Of a stretch of DNA of 64,000 bases, positions 35,844 to 44,436 are shown piece after piece. The position numbers and the translations under genes are program-made. The DNA is taken from positions 1,471,104 to 1,535,103 of the forward strand of contig NZ_LMOU01000001.1 of the NCBI RefSeq assembly GCF_001423615.1, given 5' to 3'. The number at the start of each line of letters is the position of its first letter. The stretch's first letter is position 1. This DNA comes from Microbacterium sp. Leaf159 (GTDB lineage Bacteria; Actinomycetota; Actinomycetes; Actinomycetales; Microbacteriaceae). A model generated the notes under the pieces. The model worked only from the letters and a program-made list of their open reading frames with translations, did no database searches and was not told where the DNA came from.

Positions 35844-36551
35844 CTACTCGGCGGCCCGCTGCATCGCCTCATCAGCCTCCGAGACGATGTTCCGCATGGC
35901 GGCGGCCGCGGCATCCGCGTCGCCGCTCGCCACCGCGAACGCCACATCCCTGTGCCACTGCACCGCGCTCTGATTCGCCACGTGCGGCATCAGATCGTGC
36001 ACGGTCCGCCCCCGCAGCACAGCTTCGACCGTGCCTCCGAGAGCGGCGAGCATCCCGTTGCCGGAGGACTCCAGCAGCAGGCGGTGAAAGCGGACGTCGG
36101 CAGTGAGATAGCGCTCACGGTCCGCCTCGTGATCCTCCTGCCCCATCGCCACGACGAGCGAGACGAGGTCGACCTTCTGTTCGGAGGTCGCCGTGCCTGC
36201 GGCGAGCTGCGCGGCCAGAGGCTCGATGACCGAACGGAGCTGACTGAGCTCGCGGAGCTGCTCGTCGCGGCCCGGCCCCGCGAGCCTCCAGGCGATGACC
36301 TCGGGGGCGTAGACGTTCCAGTCCGCGCGAGGCCGCACCTCGACGCCCGACTTGCGGCGCACCCAGACCAGGCCGAACGACTCGAGGACGCGAACGGCTT
36401 CTCGCGCGGCGGAGCGGGACACACCTCGCTCCTGTGCGACATCGACCGTGAGCATCCTCGATCCGGGAGCGTGCACCCCGTCTACGATCGCGCGTCCGAG
36501 CTCGGCGACGAGAGAGTCGTGAACGGGGCTTCCGACGCTGGAGACGGTCAT
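35844..36551 (-). CDS. GntR-family regulator, FadR type (FCD domain)
   Basis: 235 residues. The N-terminal winged helix (residues 10-80: LGRAIVDGVHAPGSRMLTVDVAQERGVSRSAAREAVRVLESFGLV) is followed by a helical FCD ligand domain (about 95-225) with the metal-type pattern VRFHRLLLESSGNGM and RDVAFAVASGDADAA. It diverges from gluconate permease and gluconokinase and therefore is probably their repressor, responding to gluconate or a phosphorylated product. A CATACT box lies 6 nt before the ATG. Confidence 0.92.
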   Translation of the reverse strand: MTVSSVGSPVHDSLVAELGRAIVDGVHAPGSRMLTVDVAQERGVSRSAAREAVRVLESFGLVWVRRKSGVEVRPRADWNVYAPEVIAWRLAGPGRDEQLRELSQLRSVIEPLAAQLAAGTATSEQKVDLVSLVVAMGQEDHEADRERYLTADVRFHRLLLESSGNGMLAALGGTVEAVLRGRTVHDLMPHVANQSAVQWHRDVAFAVASGDADAAAAAMRNIVSEADEAMQRAAE

Positions 36552-36616
36552 ATGACGAGTATGGCCGCATCGAGGTCGTCACGTGGTTCATCTCACACTC
36601 ATGTTTCAATTATGTT

Positions 36617-36657
36617 GCGCATGACGTGGTATGCGTGCTTATTATGTACGGCATAAG
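36617..36657. promoter_or_regulatory. Candidate operator region for the gluconate genes
   Basis: Two inverted repeats lie between the divergent genes: CGCAT, 8 bases, ATGCG (36618-36635) and CTTAT (36638-36642) with ATAAG (36653-36657). The region is AT-rich for this genome and lies 30-70 bases upstream of the permease ATG. Binding by the adjacent FadR-type regulator is inferred. Confidence 0.5.
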
Positions 36658-36688
36658 GTCGTAAACAACGCCCGGATCAAGGAAGCTC

Positions 36689-38098
36689 ATGGCACTCTTC
36701 ACCCCCGCCGCTGACGCGCTCATGACAGCCGCCACCGACACCGCAGGCGCCGCTCAGCCGGCTGGCCAGCTCATCACCGCCGCTGTGATCGGCATCGCGA
36801 TCATCATCGTGCTGATCACCTGGGTGAAGCTGCACCCGTTCCTGTCGCTCACGATCGGTGCGCTCGCCACAGGCGCGATCGCCGGCATGGACATCGGCGC
36901 CTCCGTCACCAGCTTCTCGACCGGATTCGGCACGACCATGGGCGGCGTCGGCATCCTGATCGCCCTCGGTGCGATCTACGGCAAGCTGCTCGCGGACTCC
37001 GGCGGAGCCGACCGCATCGTCGACACTCTCGTCAGTCGGGCGAGCGCCCGCTCCCTCCCCTGGATCATGGGCCTCATCGGTGCCGTCATCGGGCTGCCGA
37101 TGTTCTTCGAGGTCGGCCTCGTGCTGCTCGTGCCGGTGATCATCCTCGTCGCCCGTCGCTCCGGCGCTCCGCTGATGCGCATCGCGATCCCCACGCTCGC
37201 GGGCCTCTCGGCGATGCACGGACTCGTCCCGCCGCACCCGGGCCCGCTCGCCGCCATCGATGCGCTCGGCGCCAACCTCGGTCTCACACTCGCGTTCGGC
37301 GTCATCGTCGCGATCCCCGCGGTCATCATCTCCGGGCCGCTGTTCGCCCGCTTCGCCGCCCGTTGGGTCGACGTCCCCGTCCCCGAACTCTTCGTGACCG
37401 AAGAGGACGAGGGCGTCGAGCAGCGTCGCCGCCCGTCGTTCGGCGCCACGCTGTTCAGCATCCTGCTCCCGGTCTTCCTCATGCTCGCCAAGGCCGTGGC
37501 CGACATCTCGGCCGCGGACTCCGACGCCCCCTGGAAGGTCGCGCTCGACTTCCTCGGAACGCCGGTCATCGCGCTGCTCATCGCCGTGCTCGCCGGATTC
37601 TTCATCCTCGGCCGCGGCGCAGGATTCGACCGCACCAAGATCAACGACATCGTGGGTTCGTCGCTCGGCCCGATCGCCGGCATCCTGCTGATCGTCGGCG
37701 CCGGTGGCGGTTTCAAGCAGGTGCTGGTCGACACCGGCATCGGCGACGTGATCGCGCAGTTCGTCTCGGGATCCTCGGTGTCGGTGCTGATCCTCGCCTG
37801 GCTCGTCGCCGTCGTCATCCGCATCGCGACCGGATCCGCGACCGTCGCGACCATCACCGCAGCCGGAATCCTGCAGCCCCTCACCGAGACGCTCGACTCC
37901 CCCATGGTCGCGCTGCTCGTGCTGGCGATCGGCTCCGGCTCGGTCTTCCTCTCGCATGTCAACGACGCGGGGTTCTGGCTCATCAAGGAGTACTTCGGCC
38001 TCAGCATCCCGCAGACCCTGAAGTCGTGGACGGTGCTCGAATGCCTGATCTCGGTCACGGGCCTCGCCGGGGTCCTCGTCCTGAGCATCTTCGTCTGA
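36689..38098 (+). CDS. Gluconate permease, GntP family
   Basis: 469 residues with about 12-14 hydrophobic segments. GntP-type stretches are visible: GVGILIALGAIYGKLLADSGGADRIV, GLPMFFEVGLVLLVPVI, and HGLVPPHPGPLAAIDALGANLG. By family it imports gluconate with protons. It is followed after 7 bases by gluconokinase, so uptake and phosphorylation are one operon, controlled by the divergent FadR-type gene. An AAGGAAG ribosome site precedes the ATG. Confidence 0.95.
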   Translation: MALFTPAADALMTAATDTAGAAQPAGQLITAAVIGIAIIIVLITWVKLHPFLSLTIGALATGAIAGMDIGASVTSFSTGFGTTMGGVGILIALGAIYGKLLADSGGADRIVDTLVSRASARSLPWIMGLIGAVIGLPMFFEVGLVLLVPVIILVARRSGAPLMRIAIPTLAGLSAMHGLVPPHPGPLAAIDALGANLGLTLAFGVIVAIPAVIISGPLFARFAARWVDVPVPELFVTEEDEGVEQRRRPSFGATLFSILLPVFLMLAKAVADISAADSDAPWKVALDFLGTPVIALLIAVLAGFFILGRGAGFDRTKINDIVGSSLGPIAGILLIVGAGGGFKQVLVDTGIGDVIAQFVSGSSVSVLILAWLVAVVIRIATGSATVATITAAGILQPLTETLDSPMVALLVLAIGSGSVFLSHVNDAGFWLIKEYFGLSIPQTLKSWTVLECLISVTGLAGVLVLSIFV

Positions 38099-38105
38099 GC
38101 GCGCC

Positions 38106-38624
38106 ATGATGTCCGTCAACGCTCCCGTCCTCGTCTTCATGGGTGTCGCCAGCACCGGCAAGTCCACAGTCGCGGCGATGCTCGCCGGCCGCCTCGGTTG
38201 GGCCTTCGAAGAGGGCGATGACCTGCACCCCGAGGCGAACGTCGCCAAGATGGCCGCAGGTCACGCCCTCACAGACGAAGACCGCTGGCCGTGGCTCGAC
38301 CTCATCGCCGAGTGGATCGACGAACGCATCGAGGCGGGCGAGCCCGGCATCGTCACCTGCTCTGCGCTGAAGCGCAGCTACCGCGACGTGCTGCGCCGAG
38401 ATGCGGTCACGTTCGTGCACTTCGCGGGCGAGCGCCAACTCATCCTCGACCGGATGCTGCGACGTGAAGGGCACTTCATGCCGACGACGCTGCTCGACTC
38501 CCAATTCGCGACGCTGGAAGCGCTGGAGGTCGATGAGAGGTCGATCGAGATCGACATCGCTCTGACGCCCGCCGAGCAGGCGGCGCAGATCGCCTCACGG
38601 CTGCGACTGCATCCCGACTATTGA
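38106..38624 (+). CDS. gntK: Gluconokinase
   Basis: 172 residues, P-loop kinase making 6-phosphogluconate for the pentose phosphate pathway. Walker A is GVASTGKST (residues 13-21), followed by FEEGDDLHPEANVAKMAAGHALTDEDRWPWL, the gluconate-binding signature, and CSALKRSYRDVLR. A second ATG two codons in is possible. The final gene of the gluconate operon. Confidence 0.96.
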   Translation: MMSVNAPVLVFMGVASTGKSTVAAMLAGRLGWAFEEGDDLHPEANVAKMAAGHALTDEDRWPWLDLIAEWIDERIEAGEPGIVTCSALKRSYRDVLRRDAVTFVHFAGERQLILDRMLRREGHFMPTTLLDSQFATLEALEVDERSIEIDIALTPAEQAAQIASRLRLHPDY

Positions 38625-38699
38625 CGGACCCTGGTCCGCCAGGAGATCGCAGATCAGGGTCGCTCATGAACAGCACGTCCCTGCCCGTGTGACGGCGCG

Positions 38700-39563
38700 T
38701 CAGCCGAGTTCCCCCGACCCGTAGGGCCGGATCGGCTGCTGTCGCTGGAACGCGTACTCCCCGCCCTGTCGCCCTCCGAAGGGCCGGCCGTGGTCGGCGA
38801 ACTCCTCGCGGTAGTAGGCGAGCCGCCAGGTGCCGATCTCGATGCGCGAACCTGTTCGCAGGATCCTGGCGTCCTCCTTGCTGTGCGGCAGATTGGGACG
38901 CCCGCCCCCGGTCGCGGCGAACGAGTAGAGCACGTACTCGTCATCCTCGTTGTGTCGGATCTCCGCATGCAGTTTCTCCAGCCCGTCCAGTCGCAGATCG
39001 GCGTCTGGCCCCGAGCCGATCGTCGTCCGTCCGGGCAAGAGGTCGAACTCCCGCGGCCTGCTGTCGTTCCAGTCGCCGGTTCCGACGGCGAAGATCAGCC
39101 GAGGACGCCCCGACCCCGGGATGTAGTGGGTCGTCGTGACGCGTCGGCGCACTCCCCTGGCAAGCGTCGGCAGGAGCGGGAAGAGCGTCGGCGGCGGGAC
39201 GTGAAGCAGCGACGCCTTGCCGTGTTCGCGATGCTGCACCTCGGCGAGGATGGTGCCGAGCCGGCCGAGCTTGATGTGGGGGGAACCGGCGATCGCCCGG
39301 CCGACCGGGCCCGACTTGACGTCGCCGAGCTGCACGAGGGTGCCCTTCGGCCCCTCCACCCGCACACTGATGCCGCGGCGCGCGAGGGCGTCTGCGAGAG
39401 GCACGAGGTTCACGAGGTCGTGACGGCTCATGCTGCCGAGGTGACGGGTGTCCTCGAATGTGACCACGACCTCTTGACCGGCCGCCTGAACGGTGAACGG
39501 CGTGGACGTGTCGTCATCCGGGCCGATCTGCTCGACGCGCAGATCGATGTCGAGACGGATCAT
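38700..39563 (-). CDS. FHA-domain protein
   Basis: 287 residues. The C-terminal part (about 155-260) is an FHA phosphothreonine-recognition domain: FDLLPGRTTIGSGPDADLRLDGLEKLHAEIRHNEDDEYVLY, with the usual G-R...G, S/H and N positions partly conserved. The N-terminal 120 residues form a separate alpha/beta unit resembling an SCP2-like or AMIN-like fold without a clear match. It is probably a reader of Ser/Thr protein kinase signals. It starts 15 bases after the stop of the small upstream gene, so the two form an operon. Confidence 0.82.
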   Translation of the reverse strand: MIRLDIDLRVEQIGPDDDTSTPFTVQAAGQEVVVTFEDTRHLGSMSRHDLVNLVPLADALARRGISVRVEGPKGTLVQLGDVKSGPVGRAIAGSPHIKLGRLGTILAEVQHREHGKASLLHVPPPTLFPLLPTLARGVRRRVTTTHYIPGSGRPRLIFAVGTGDWNDSRPREFDLLPGRTTIGSGPDADLRLDGLEKLHAEIRHNEDDEYVLYSFAATGGGRPNLPHSKEDARILRTGSRIEIGTWRLAYYREEFADHGRPFGGRQGGEYAFQRQQPIRPYGSGELG

Positions 39564-39578
39564 CGGCGTGGGCGTCGT

Positions 39579-39845
39579 TCAGGCCGCGCCGGAGTCGCCC
39601 GTTGCGCTGTCACTGGTCGTGACACGCAGGGTGCCGTTGAACTTCCACGTGGCACGAGGGGCGTCGGGTCCGATATCCCGTGGTACCTCGACCGTCATGT
39701 CGTCGAACGTGTAGTTCACGGCTGCGCCTCGACCGGTCAGGTATGCCCACATCTCCCGCCCGAGGTCGGTCCAGTCGGTGATCGACGCACCGCTGGGGCC
39801 CGATGCCGACGAGAACAGCTCCGAGGGTTCGTTCGTGTCACTCAT
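39579..39845 (-). CDS. Conserved hypothetical protein paired with the FHA gene
   Basis: 88 residues from the ATG with AAGGAG 6 nt upstream. Residues 25-75 (TDWTDLGREMWAYLTGRGAAVNYTFDDMTVEVPRD) form a compact alpha/beta unit and the ends are Ser/Gly-rich. It is soluble with no signal. Placement directly upstream of the FHA-domain gene suggests a shared role. No function is recognised. Confidence 0.78.
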   Translation of the reverse strand: MSDTNEPSELFSSASGPSGASITDWTDLGREMWAYLTGRGAAVNYTFDDMTVEVPRDIGPDAPRATWKFNGTLRVTTSDSATGDSGAA

Positions 39846-40003
39846 GGGATGCTCCTTCGCAACGGCCATGTCCTGTGTGTGACGATTATGCGCTCACGAA
39901 ACCTCACTGTCCAGTGATATCTGCACTCTGTCCAGAAATGGCTGTGAGGGCGCGGTCTCGGGAGCGTTCGCGGGGCCACGTGTCCCGACTCACCAGGGCG
40001 TCA

Positions 40004-40480
40004 TCAGCGGGCGACGAGGAGTCCCAGGTCGCGAATTCCGGCGACCACCAGATCGTGGTCATCCGCCGACGGGAGGCCGGATACCGTGGCGACCGCGACG
40101 ACGCCCACACCGTCGACGCGGATCGGAACGGCACCGCCCGCGACCGCGTAGACGACGGGATCGAGCCATCCGGGTTCGTACATGTCGCGTCCGCCGTTCT
40201 CGACACGCATCTCGAGCAGCGCGGTGCTGGTCTCGAACCGCAGGGCGGTCGCGGCCTTCTTCGCCGCCCACACGTCGTTGTCTCCGGTCGCGCCGGGCAA
40301 AGATGCATGGAACAGGATGCCGGACGACGTGCGCACATCCACAGTCACGGGGAAGCCCTCGGCCAATGCCCTCTCCACGATGGAGCGCCCCAGATCCCAG
40401 GCATCCCTGCGGTCGAACCGGCGGAGTACGAGCTCGACGTGCTCCGCCTCCAGCTGCGCCAGCCTCGCGTGGTCACTCAT
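40004..40480 (-). CDS. UPF0303-family (heme-degrading-domain-like) protein
   Basis: 158 residues. The UPF0303 / DUF336 pattern is visible: LGRSIVERALAEGFPVTVDVR, LFHASLPGATGDNDVWAAKKAATALRF, and PIRVDGVGVVAVATVSGLPSADDHDLV. Relatives include HbpS-like heme-binding proteins and the yeast Ybr137w group; a function here is not certain. The second of two close ATGs is preferred because AGAGG is 7 nt before it; the first (40486) would be too close. Confidence 0.85.
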   Translation of the reverse strand: MSDHARLAQLEAEHVELVLRRFDRRDAWDLGRSIVERALAEGFPVTVDVRTSSGILFHASLPGATGDNDVWAAKKAATALRFETSTALLEMRVENGGRDMYEPGWLDPVVYAVAGGAVPIRVDGVGVVAVATVSGLPSADDHDLVVAGIRDLGLLVAR

Positions 40481-40527
40481 CGGCATGCCTCTCTCTCGTG
40501 GACGACTCGCCTCAGACTGTAGCCGGG

Positions 40528-40902
40528 CTACTCGCGGAGTGCCCGCCGGACTCTGAGCACGCCGAGGATGAGCAGCAGGACCGCTGTCAGGATGGCGCTC
40601 AGAATCGCGCTGTTCGCAGCGAACAACCACCAGTCGTACGAGGTCTCGATCGGATCATGCCACGCGCGCTGATACTCGAATTCGACCGTGGCGGGGTAAG
40701 CAACGGGTTCGTAGCGCGAGAGATCCTGCGTCACCCACCCGAACACCGCGTGCTGAAGCTCACCGTGCGTGGCCACTCTCACACTGCCCGCCACGAGGAA
40801 GAACACGGCGGCGGCGGCGGCTCCGAGAGGCAACAGGCACAGGAAGTACTGCAGGGCGCCTCTCGCCCATCGGCGCAGCGCTCGCCGGTCCTCTTCGTCC
40901 AC
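40528..40902 (-). CDS. Two-helix membrane protein of unknown function
   Basis: 124 residues from a GTG with GGGGGA 6 nt upstream. The N-terminus is charged (VDEEDRRALRRWARG), then a hydrophobic segment near residues 18-42 (FLCLLPLGAAAAAVFFLVAG), an extracellular loop of about 45 residues with several Trp/Tyr, and a second segment near residues 92-115 (ANSAILSAILTAVLLLILGVL). An upstream extension contains a repeated shadow sequence and was rejected. No function is known. Confidence 0.72.
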   Translation of the reverse strand: MDEEDRRALRRWARGALQYFLCLLPLGAAAAAVFFLVAGSVRVATHGELQHAVFGWVTQDLSRYEPVAYPATVEFEYQRAWHDPIETSYDWWLFAANSAILSAILTAVLLLILGVLRVRRALRE

Positions 40903-40981
40903 AGCGGTCCCCCGGATGATCTGTCGCCCGACCCATACTGCCCTCTTCGCCCCGGAGACGACGAATGCCCCGGACGCGACG

Positions 40982-41015
40982 AAAGCCCCGGACGCCTGAG
41001 GCTGTTCGGGGCTTT
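40982..41015. terminator. Bidirectional terminator at the left edge of the second island
   Basis: AAAGCCCCG (40982-40990) pairs with CGGGGCTTT (41007-41015), and an inner GCC/GGC pair shortens the loop. A short U-run follows on the plus strand. It separates the membrane protein gene from island transcripts coming from the right. Confidence 0.75.
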
Positions 41016-41022
41016 TCGACGG

Positions 41023-41035
41023 TGAGTTGTACGTA
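41023..41035 (+). repeat. Left copy of an inverted repeat bounding the island
   Basis: TGAGTTGTACGTA, present in reverse complement at 51937-51949 directly after the tRNA-Tyr CCA end. Extending outward, 17 of 19 bases match (41023-41041). Confidence 0.6.
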
Positions 41036-41343
41036 GATCTCATCCGGCCGCTAGATTCCGCTGTAGTTCAGGTCCGCAACGACAACCGACCCTCTGGGGA
41101 CGACGACGTAATCCTCTGGCTGCCGCACTTGACCGATAGCGCAGGCTCCTCAATCAGTTCTAGGCCGGGCCTCGATAGCCCGATACGACTGTTCTCCAGT
41201 GCGCTGGTTCGGTACTTCTTCACTCCGCGTGAAGGAGGCGGATCCCGAGGGTGTCGCGAAACAGCATCCGAACGGCGCATTACCGGCCGCCGCTCTCGGA
41301 GTGAGGCGTGGCACCTCGTCGCGTACTCTCTCCGTTGCCACAT
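41036..41343. other. Island stretch with no gene seen
   Basis: About 300 bases with no coherent protein frame on either strand. The short frames present are Arg-rich shadows. No strong hairpin or promoter was identified except AT-poor spacer; it may hold the end of a decayed gene. Confidence 0.5.
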
Positions 41344-42171
41344 TCAGGGGATACGTCCACGCATCAGGGGCGCGATGTCCTTGGAGTACAGCTGCATTCC
41401 GTCATTCGAGGGCGAATGGAGAATAGTGTGAACGACCGGGAGACCGTGCGGTGCCAGCCAGCGCAGGTCGTGAGCCTCCCTGTCGTCTTCGTACCGAAGC
41501 CAGTCGGTCGCATCGATCCATCCGCGCGCCGCGAGCATGTCGTCCGTATCAGTCGTGACCAGCGCCCACGACAGTGGACGGAAGGTAACCGTTGCGAGCG
41601 TGTTGATTGCGCCGCTCGAACCGTCCAACAGACCGGTGAGCATGGGGCCTGCGAGCATCGCTGCCTTGCCGGGGTAGATCGCTACCCGCAGGCTCAGCCC
41701 GCCAGGCAGCGCGACGGGTCCACCCTTGTACATCTGATCGGCGAGGGATGGATGCAACACGCGCACGTGCGGGCTGATGCCGAGCATGCCGGAGAGGATC
41801 GCCCGGCTCACACGTCCGGGAGCGAGAGAGACCGGCTGCGTCGACGGGAGCGCCACGCGTGTACCGACCTGCAGCCACTGCCACAAGCGAGTCGCGAAAT
41901 CGCCATAGGCCGTGTCGTACTGAGCTCCTGCGAAGGAGTTGCATTCTGCGCAGAGCCCGCGCACCCACATGCCGCCGATGTACCATTTGCCGGCGACGAC
42001 CCCGCTGTCCGCGCCGTTCATCACGTCAGCTCGCTCCACCGGGCCGGTGTTTCCCGCGGCCTGAGGAGGGACGTGTGTCTTGGTGAGCGCGCGGTTCTCA
42101 CCACACACGCCACACTGACCGCTTTTTCGGTTCAGCAGCAAGCCTGCAGCTACCGGGCCACGATACGTCAT
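41344..42171 (-). CDS. HNH/treble-clef nuclease-like protein
   Basis: 275 residues. The N-terminal 85 residues hold two CxxC knuckles, C20/C23 (QCGVCGENRALTKTHVPPQ, with H33) and C74/C77 (LCAECNSFAG, with N78), the spacing expected for an HNH-type treble clef. The remaining 190 residues are mixed alpha/beta and unrecognised. Such proteins occur in accessory DNA and some phage-defence loci; cleavage is plausible but unproven. It is the last minus-strand gene before the island edge, 199 bases after the GAF gene. Confidence 0.65.
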   Translation of the reverse strand: MTYRGPVAAGLLLNRKSGQCGVCGENRALTKTHVPPQAAGNTGPVERADVMNGADSGVVAGKWYIGGMWVRGLCAECNSFAGAQYDTAYGDFATRLWQWLQVGTRVALPSTQPVSLAPGRVSRAILSGMLGISPHVRVLHPSLADQMYKGGPVALPGGLSLRVAIYPGKAAMLAGPMLTGLLDGSSGAINTLATVTFRPLSWALVTTDTDDMLAARGWIDATDWLRYEDDREAHDLRWLAPHGLPVVHTILHSPSNDGMQLYSKDIAPLMRGRIP

Positions 42172-42369
42172 GCGGGGTCCGTTCTCGCTACTGGACTGTC
42201 TCCACTACCGCCGAGGGTTCGCTCCGACGACAGTGATGCTTGGGCCAGGGTTCGGGGTCAGCGTGGGCACGTCGATACGAGGAAGCACAACAGGCTTGAC
42301 CGCGTTCACTCTGATGACGCCATACCCGGTCGGCGTCGACTGTACCTTTCCGAAGGACATACCCACAGT

Positions 42370-43167
42370 CTACGCCGAGGCCTCCGACGTTGGCGAAGGT
42401 GGAGGGGGTTCCATGTTGGCGACGGCGAACGCGGTCGCCAGGTGATCTGCGACGAGCTCGACGAGGTACTGGTCTCCGATGGAGAGCGTGTTTTTCAGTG
42501 GCGCGTCGACGGAGACCATCCCGTAAACGGAGCCTTCGGCCCAGATTGGTACGGAGATGAACGTCTCGTAGTCCGCCATCGACCCCTCGTATCCATCGGG
42601 TCTGTGCGTCGTAAGATCCGGATAGAAGGCGGGTTCGTGTCGTTCGACGAACGCGAGAGCGGCATCACCGCGCGCCGTTCCGGACTCGAACGCGCGTGGG
42701 GTGGTGCCGCGACCCGTGTGGGAGAGCCACGTCATGCGGTCCGGGTTGTCGTCCAGCACGAAGACGTTCGCGCGCACGTCCTTGATATGCGGTGAGATGA
42801 GCATATAGAGCGAGATGGTGGCCGCCTGCGCGACGTTCTGCAGTAGGAGTGAGCGCTCAGCGTACGTGTGCGAGGGAAGTTTCGCGGTGTACTCAGCGAG
42901 GGGCTTGAACGCATCCCGGAACCGCTGGCGGGCATCGGTGCGCTGCTCCTCCTCGGAGCTAAGACGCTTGTTGTCGCGGTGCAGTTGAACGATCTGCATG
43001 ATCGCGGCTGCGAGGATTGCTGCGATGCCGGGGAGCAGCAGCAGAGCCCAGAACGGTCCGACCGCGCTGACGAACCCCAGCATCGTCGGTCCTCCCGTGG
43101 CCAGCACGAGGGTGGTTGCGGCGTACGCCGTCCGGCGGCGGGTAGCCGAGCGTTTCGCTGCGCTCAT
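42370..43167 (-). CDS. Membrane-anchored GAF-domain protein
   Basis: 265 residues. A basic N-terminus (KRSATRRR) is followed by two hydrophobic segments (about residues 14-33 and 38-59), a helical linker (RDNKRLSSEEEQRTDARQ), and a GAF-like domain at about 95-245 (AATISLYMLISPHI, then WLSHTGRGTTPRAFESG and ETFISVPIWAEGSVYGMVSVDA). A GAF domain with no kinase or cyclase attached suggests a sensor that acts on a partner. Its start overlaps the upstream gene by four bases (ATGA), so the winged-helix protein is the likely partner. Confidence 0.75.
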   Translation of the reverse strand: MSAAKRSATRRRTAYAATTLVLATGGPTMLGFVSAVGPFWALLLLPGIAAILAAAIMQIVQLHRDNKRLSSEEEQRTDARQRFRDAFKPLAEYTAKLPSHTYAERSLLLQNVAQAATISLYMLISPHIKDVRANVFVLDDNPDRMTWLSHTGRGTTPRAFESGTARGDAALAFVERHEPAFYPDLTTHRPDGYEGSMADYETFISVPIWAEGSVYGMVSVDAPLKNTLSIGDQYLVELVADHLATAFAVANMEPPPPSPTSEASA

Positions 43168-44018
43168 GGCTTTTCTCCCTTGAATGTGGGGCTCTTCTTC
43201 TGCTTCTCCCGTGCCTTCAGCCGAGCGCGACGTTCCTTGTCAGCCAGCTTCGCCTGCGCCTTGCGGGCCTCGTTGCCGAAGTCACCCTTCAGGGAGTACC
43301 AGTTCCGTACGGTGTATCCGGTGGGCGAGAGCGGAGCGAGTAGGTGCTCTTCGCGCCGGTGGAGCAGACCCGCCTTGTCGAGGTCGGCGATGCCGTTCTG
43401 TGCGCTCTTCGCGGAGATCCCGTACCACTCCTTCGCCTTGTTGTACGGGAGGTACATCTCCTTCTTCTTACTGGTCTCCTTGGCGATGATGAGCAGCATG
43501 GCGAGTCCCGGGAGCGAGAGCTTCGCGAAGATCTCCTCGTTCCAGAAGGCGTCGGGGATCGAGAAGTACGTGTTCCACCTGTCAGTGCGACCGCCAGGCA
43601 CTTCATACTCCTCCGCTCCGTCCTCGCGACGGGGAATAATGGTGGTCGCCCGTCCCTGTCGCGTGCGCTCCTCAATCAGCCCCATCTCCTCGAGGTCGAG
43701 CCACGCACGCGACAGCGTGGATGGCGACCACGTGAGCCCGCCACCCTTCGGCGGCGTAAGAGCACGGATCCAGACCGACGCGGCGAGGGGCTTCTCGTTC
43801 TCCTTCAGCCAGGGCCAGCAGGTGAGGAGGAGGAGGTAGAGCAGCAGTGCACGGTGGCGGCGCTCGTGGACGGCTCGACCGACGATGCTCGCACGAGGCT
43901 TGTCTGAGTCGGGCAGTTGGACGAAGATGTGTCGTAGCTGCACGTAGCCACGCCCAGCCAGGCGAGTCATGGTCGCTCGAGTCTGTGCGGGAGTCGCCGC
44001 TCCGGTTTCTTCGGTCAT
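43164..44018 (-). CDS. Protein with two winged-helix-like regions
   Basis: 284 residues from the ATG at 44018, which lies 6 nt after GATGAT and lacks a ribosome site; a longer start at 44048 is possible. Two helix-rich parts look like DNA-binding wings: residues about 40-130 (WLDLEEMGLIEERTRQGRAT) and about 150-235 (YNKAKEWYGISAKSAQNGIADLDKAGLLHRREEH). The C-terminus is a Lys/Arg/Ala-rich helix. This layout recalls plasmid or mobile-element replication initiators, though no specific family is recognised. Translation is coupled to the GAF gene. Confidence 0.65.
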   Translation of the reverse strand: MTEETGAATPAQTRATMTRLAGRGYVQLRHIFVQLPDSDKPRASIVGRAVHERRHRALLLYLLLLTCWPWLKENEKPLAASVWIRALTPPKGGGLTWSPSTLSRAWLDLEEMGLIEERTRQGRATTIIPRREDGAEEYEVPGGRTDRWNTYFSIPDAFWNEEIFAKLSLPGLAMLLIIAKETSKKKEMYLPYNKAKEWYGISAKSAQNGIADLDKAGLLHRREEHLLAPLSPTGYTVRNWYSLKGDFGNEARKAQAKLADKERRARLKAREKQKKSPTFKGEKP

Positions 44019-44048
44019 GAGGCAATCATCCCATATGACCGAAAACAT

Positions 44049-44436
44049 CCTGCCGGACAGTCGCTAGTTCGAGTTGCGGCCCGACGCCACGCAGTGCGAC
44101 TCCTCCCTTGCGATTCCTCCGGTTCGATGCCCAGTTGCGACCCCCTGCGATTCACCGTAGTGGCGAGCCGTCACCACGGTGGCGGCGAGTTGACGGCCCA
44201 TCGCGGCTTATGCCGTTTTCAGGAATCTTCTCCTCCGAAGAGGCAGGTCACCTCTACAGGAGTTCTAGGGCCCTGGGATTGTCGTAGTACTCATCCCGCC
44301 GTGTTTTCATCCCTGCGTTTGCACCGACCCTCCGTCGATGCGGCTGAAGTCCTTGATCGGCCCGACTGGCGTCGGTCATCGCGGCCACCGCCGCTTCGCT
44401 AGCGCCGCCCACAACTCAGCCGCTCTGGGATCATGC
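44049..44436. other. Non-coding stretch between divergent-like blocks
   Basis: About 390 bases with no convincing gene. It must hold the promoter for the winged-helix gene and the end of the 563-residue gene. No clear hairpin terminator was found, and an unseen RNA is possible. Confidence 0.45.

Noticed and set aside
36677..38248. Open frame of 523 codons antisense to the gluconate permease
   Set aside because: Asp/Glu/Gly/Arg repeats with no domain; the permease frame is clearly real.
44094..44402. 102-codon frame in the non-coding stretch upstream of the winged-helix gene
   Set aside because: Ser/Arg/Pro-rich with no ribosome site or coherent structure.
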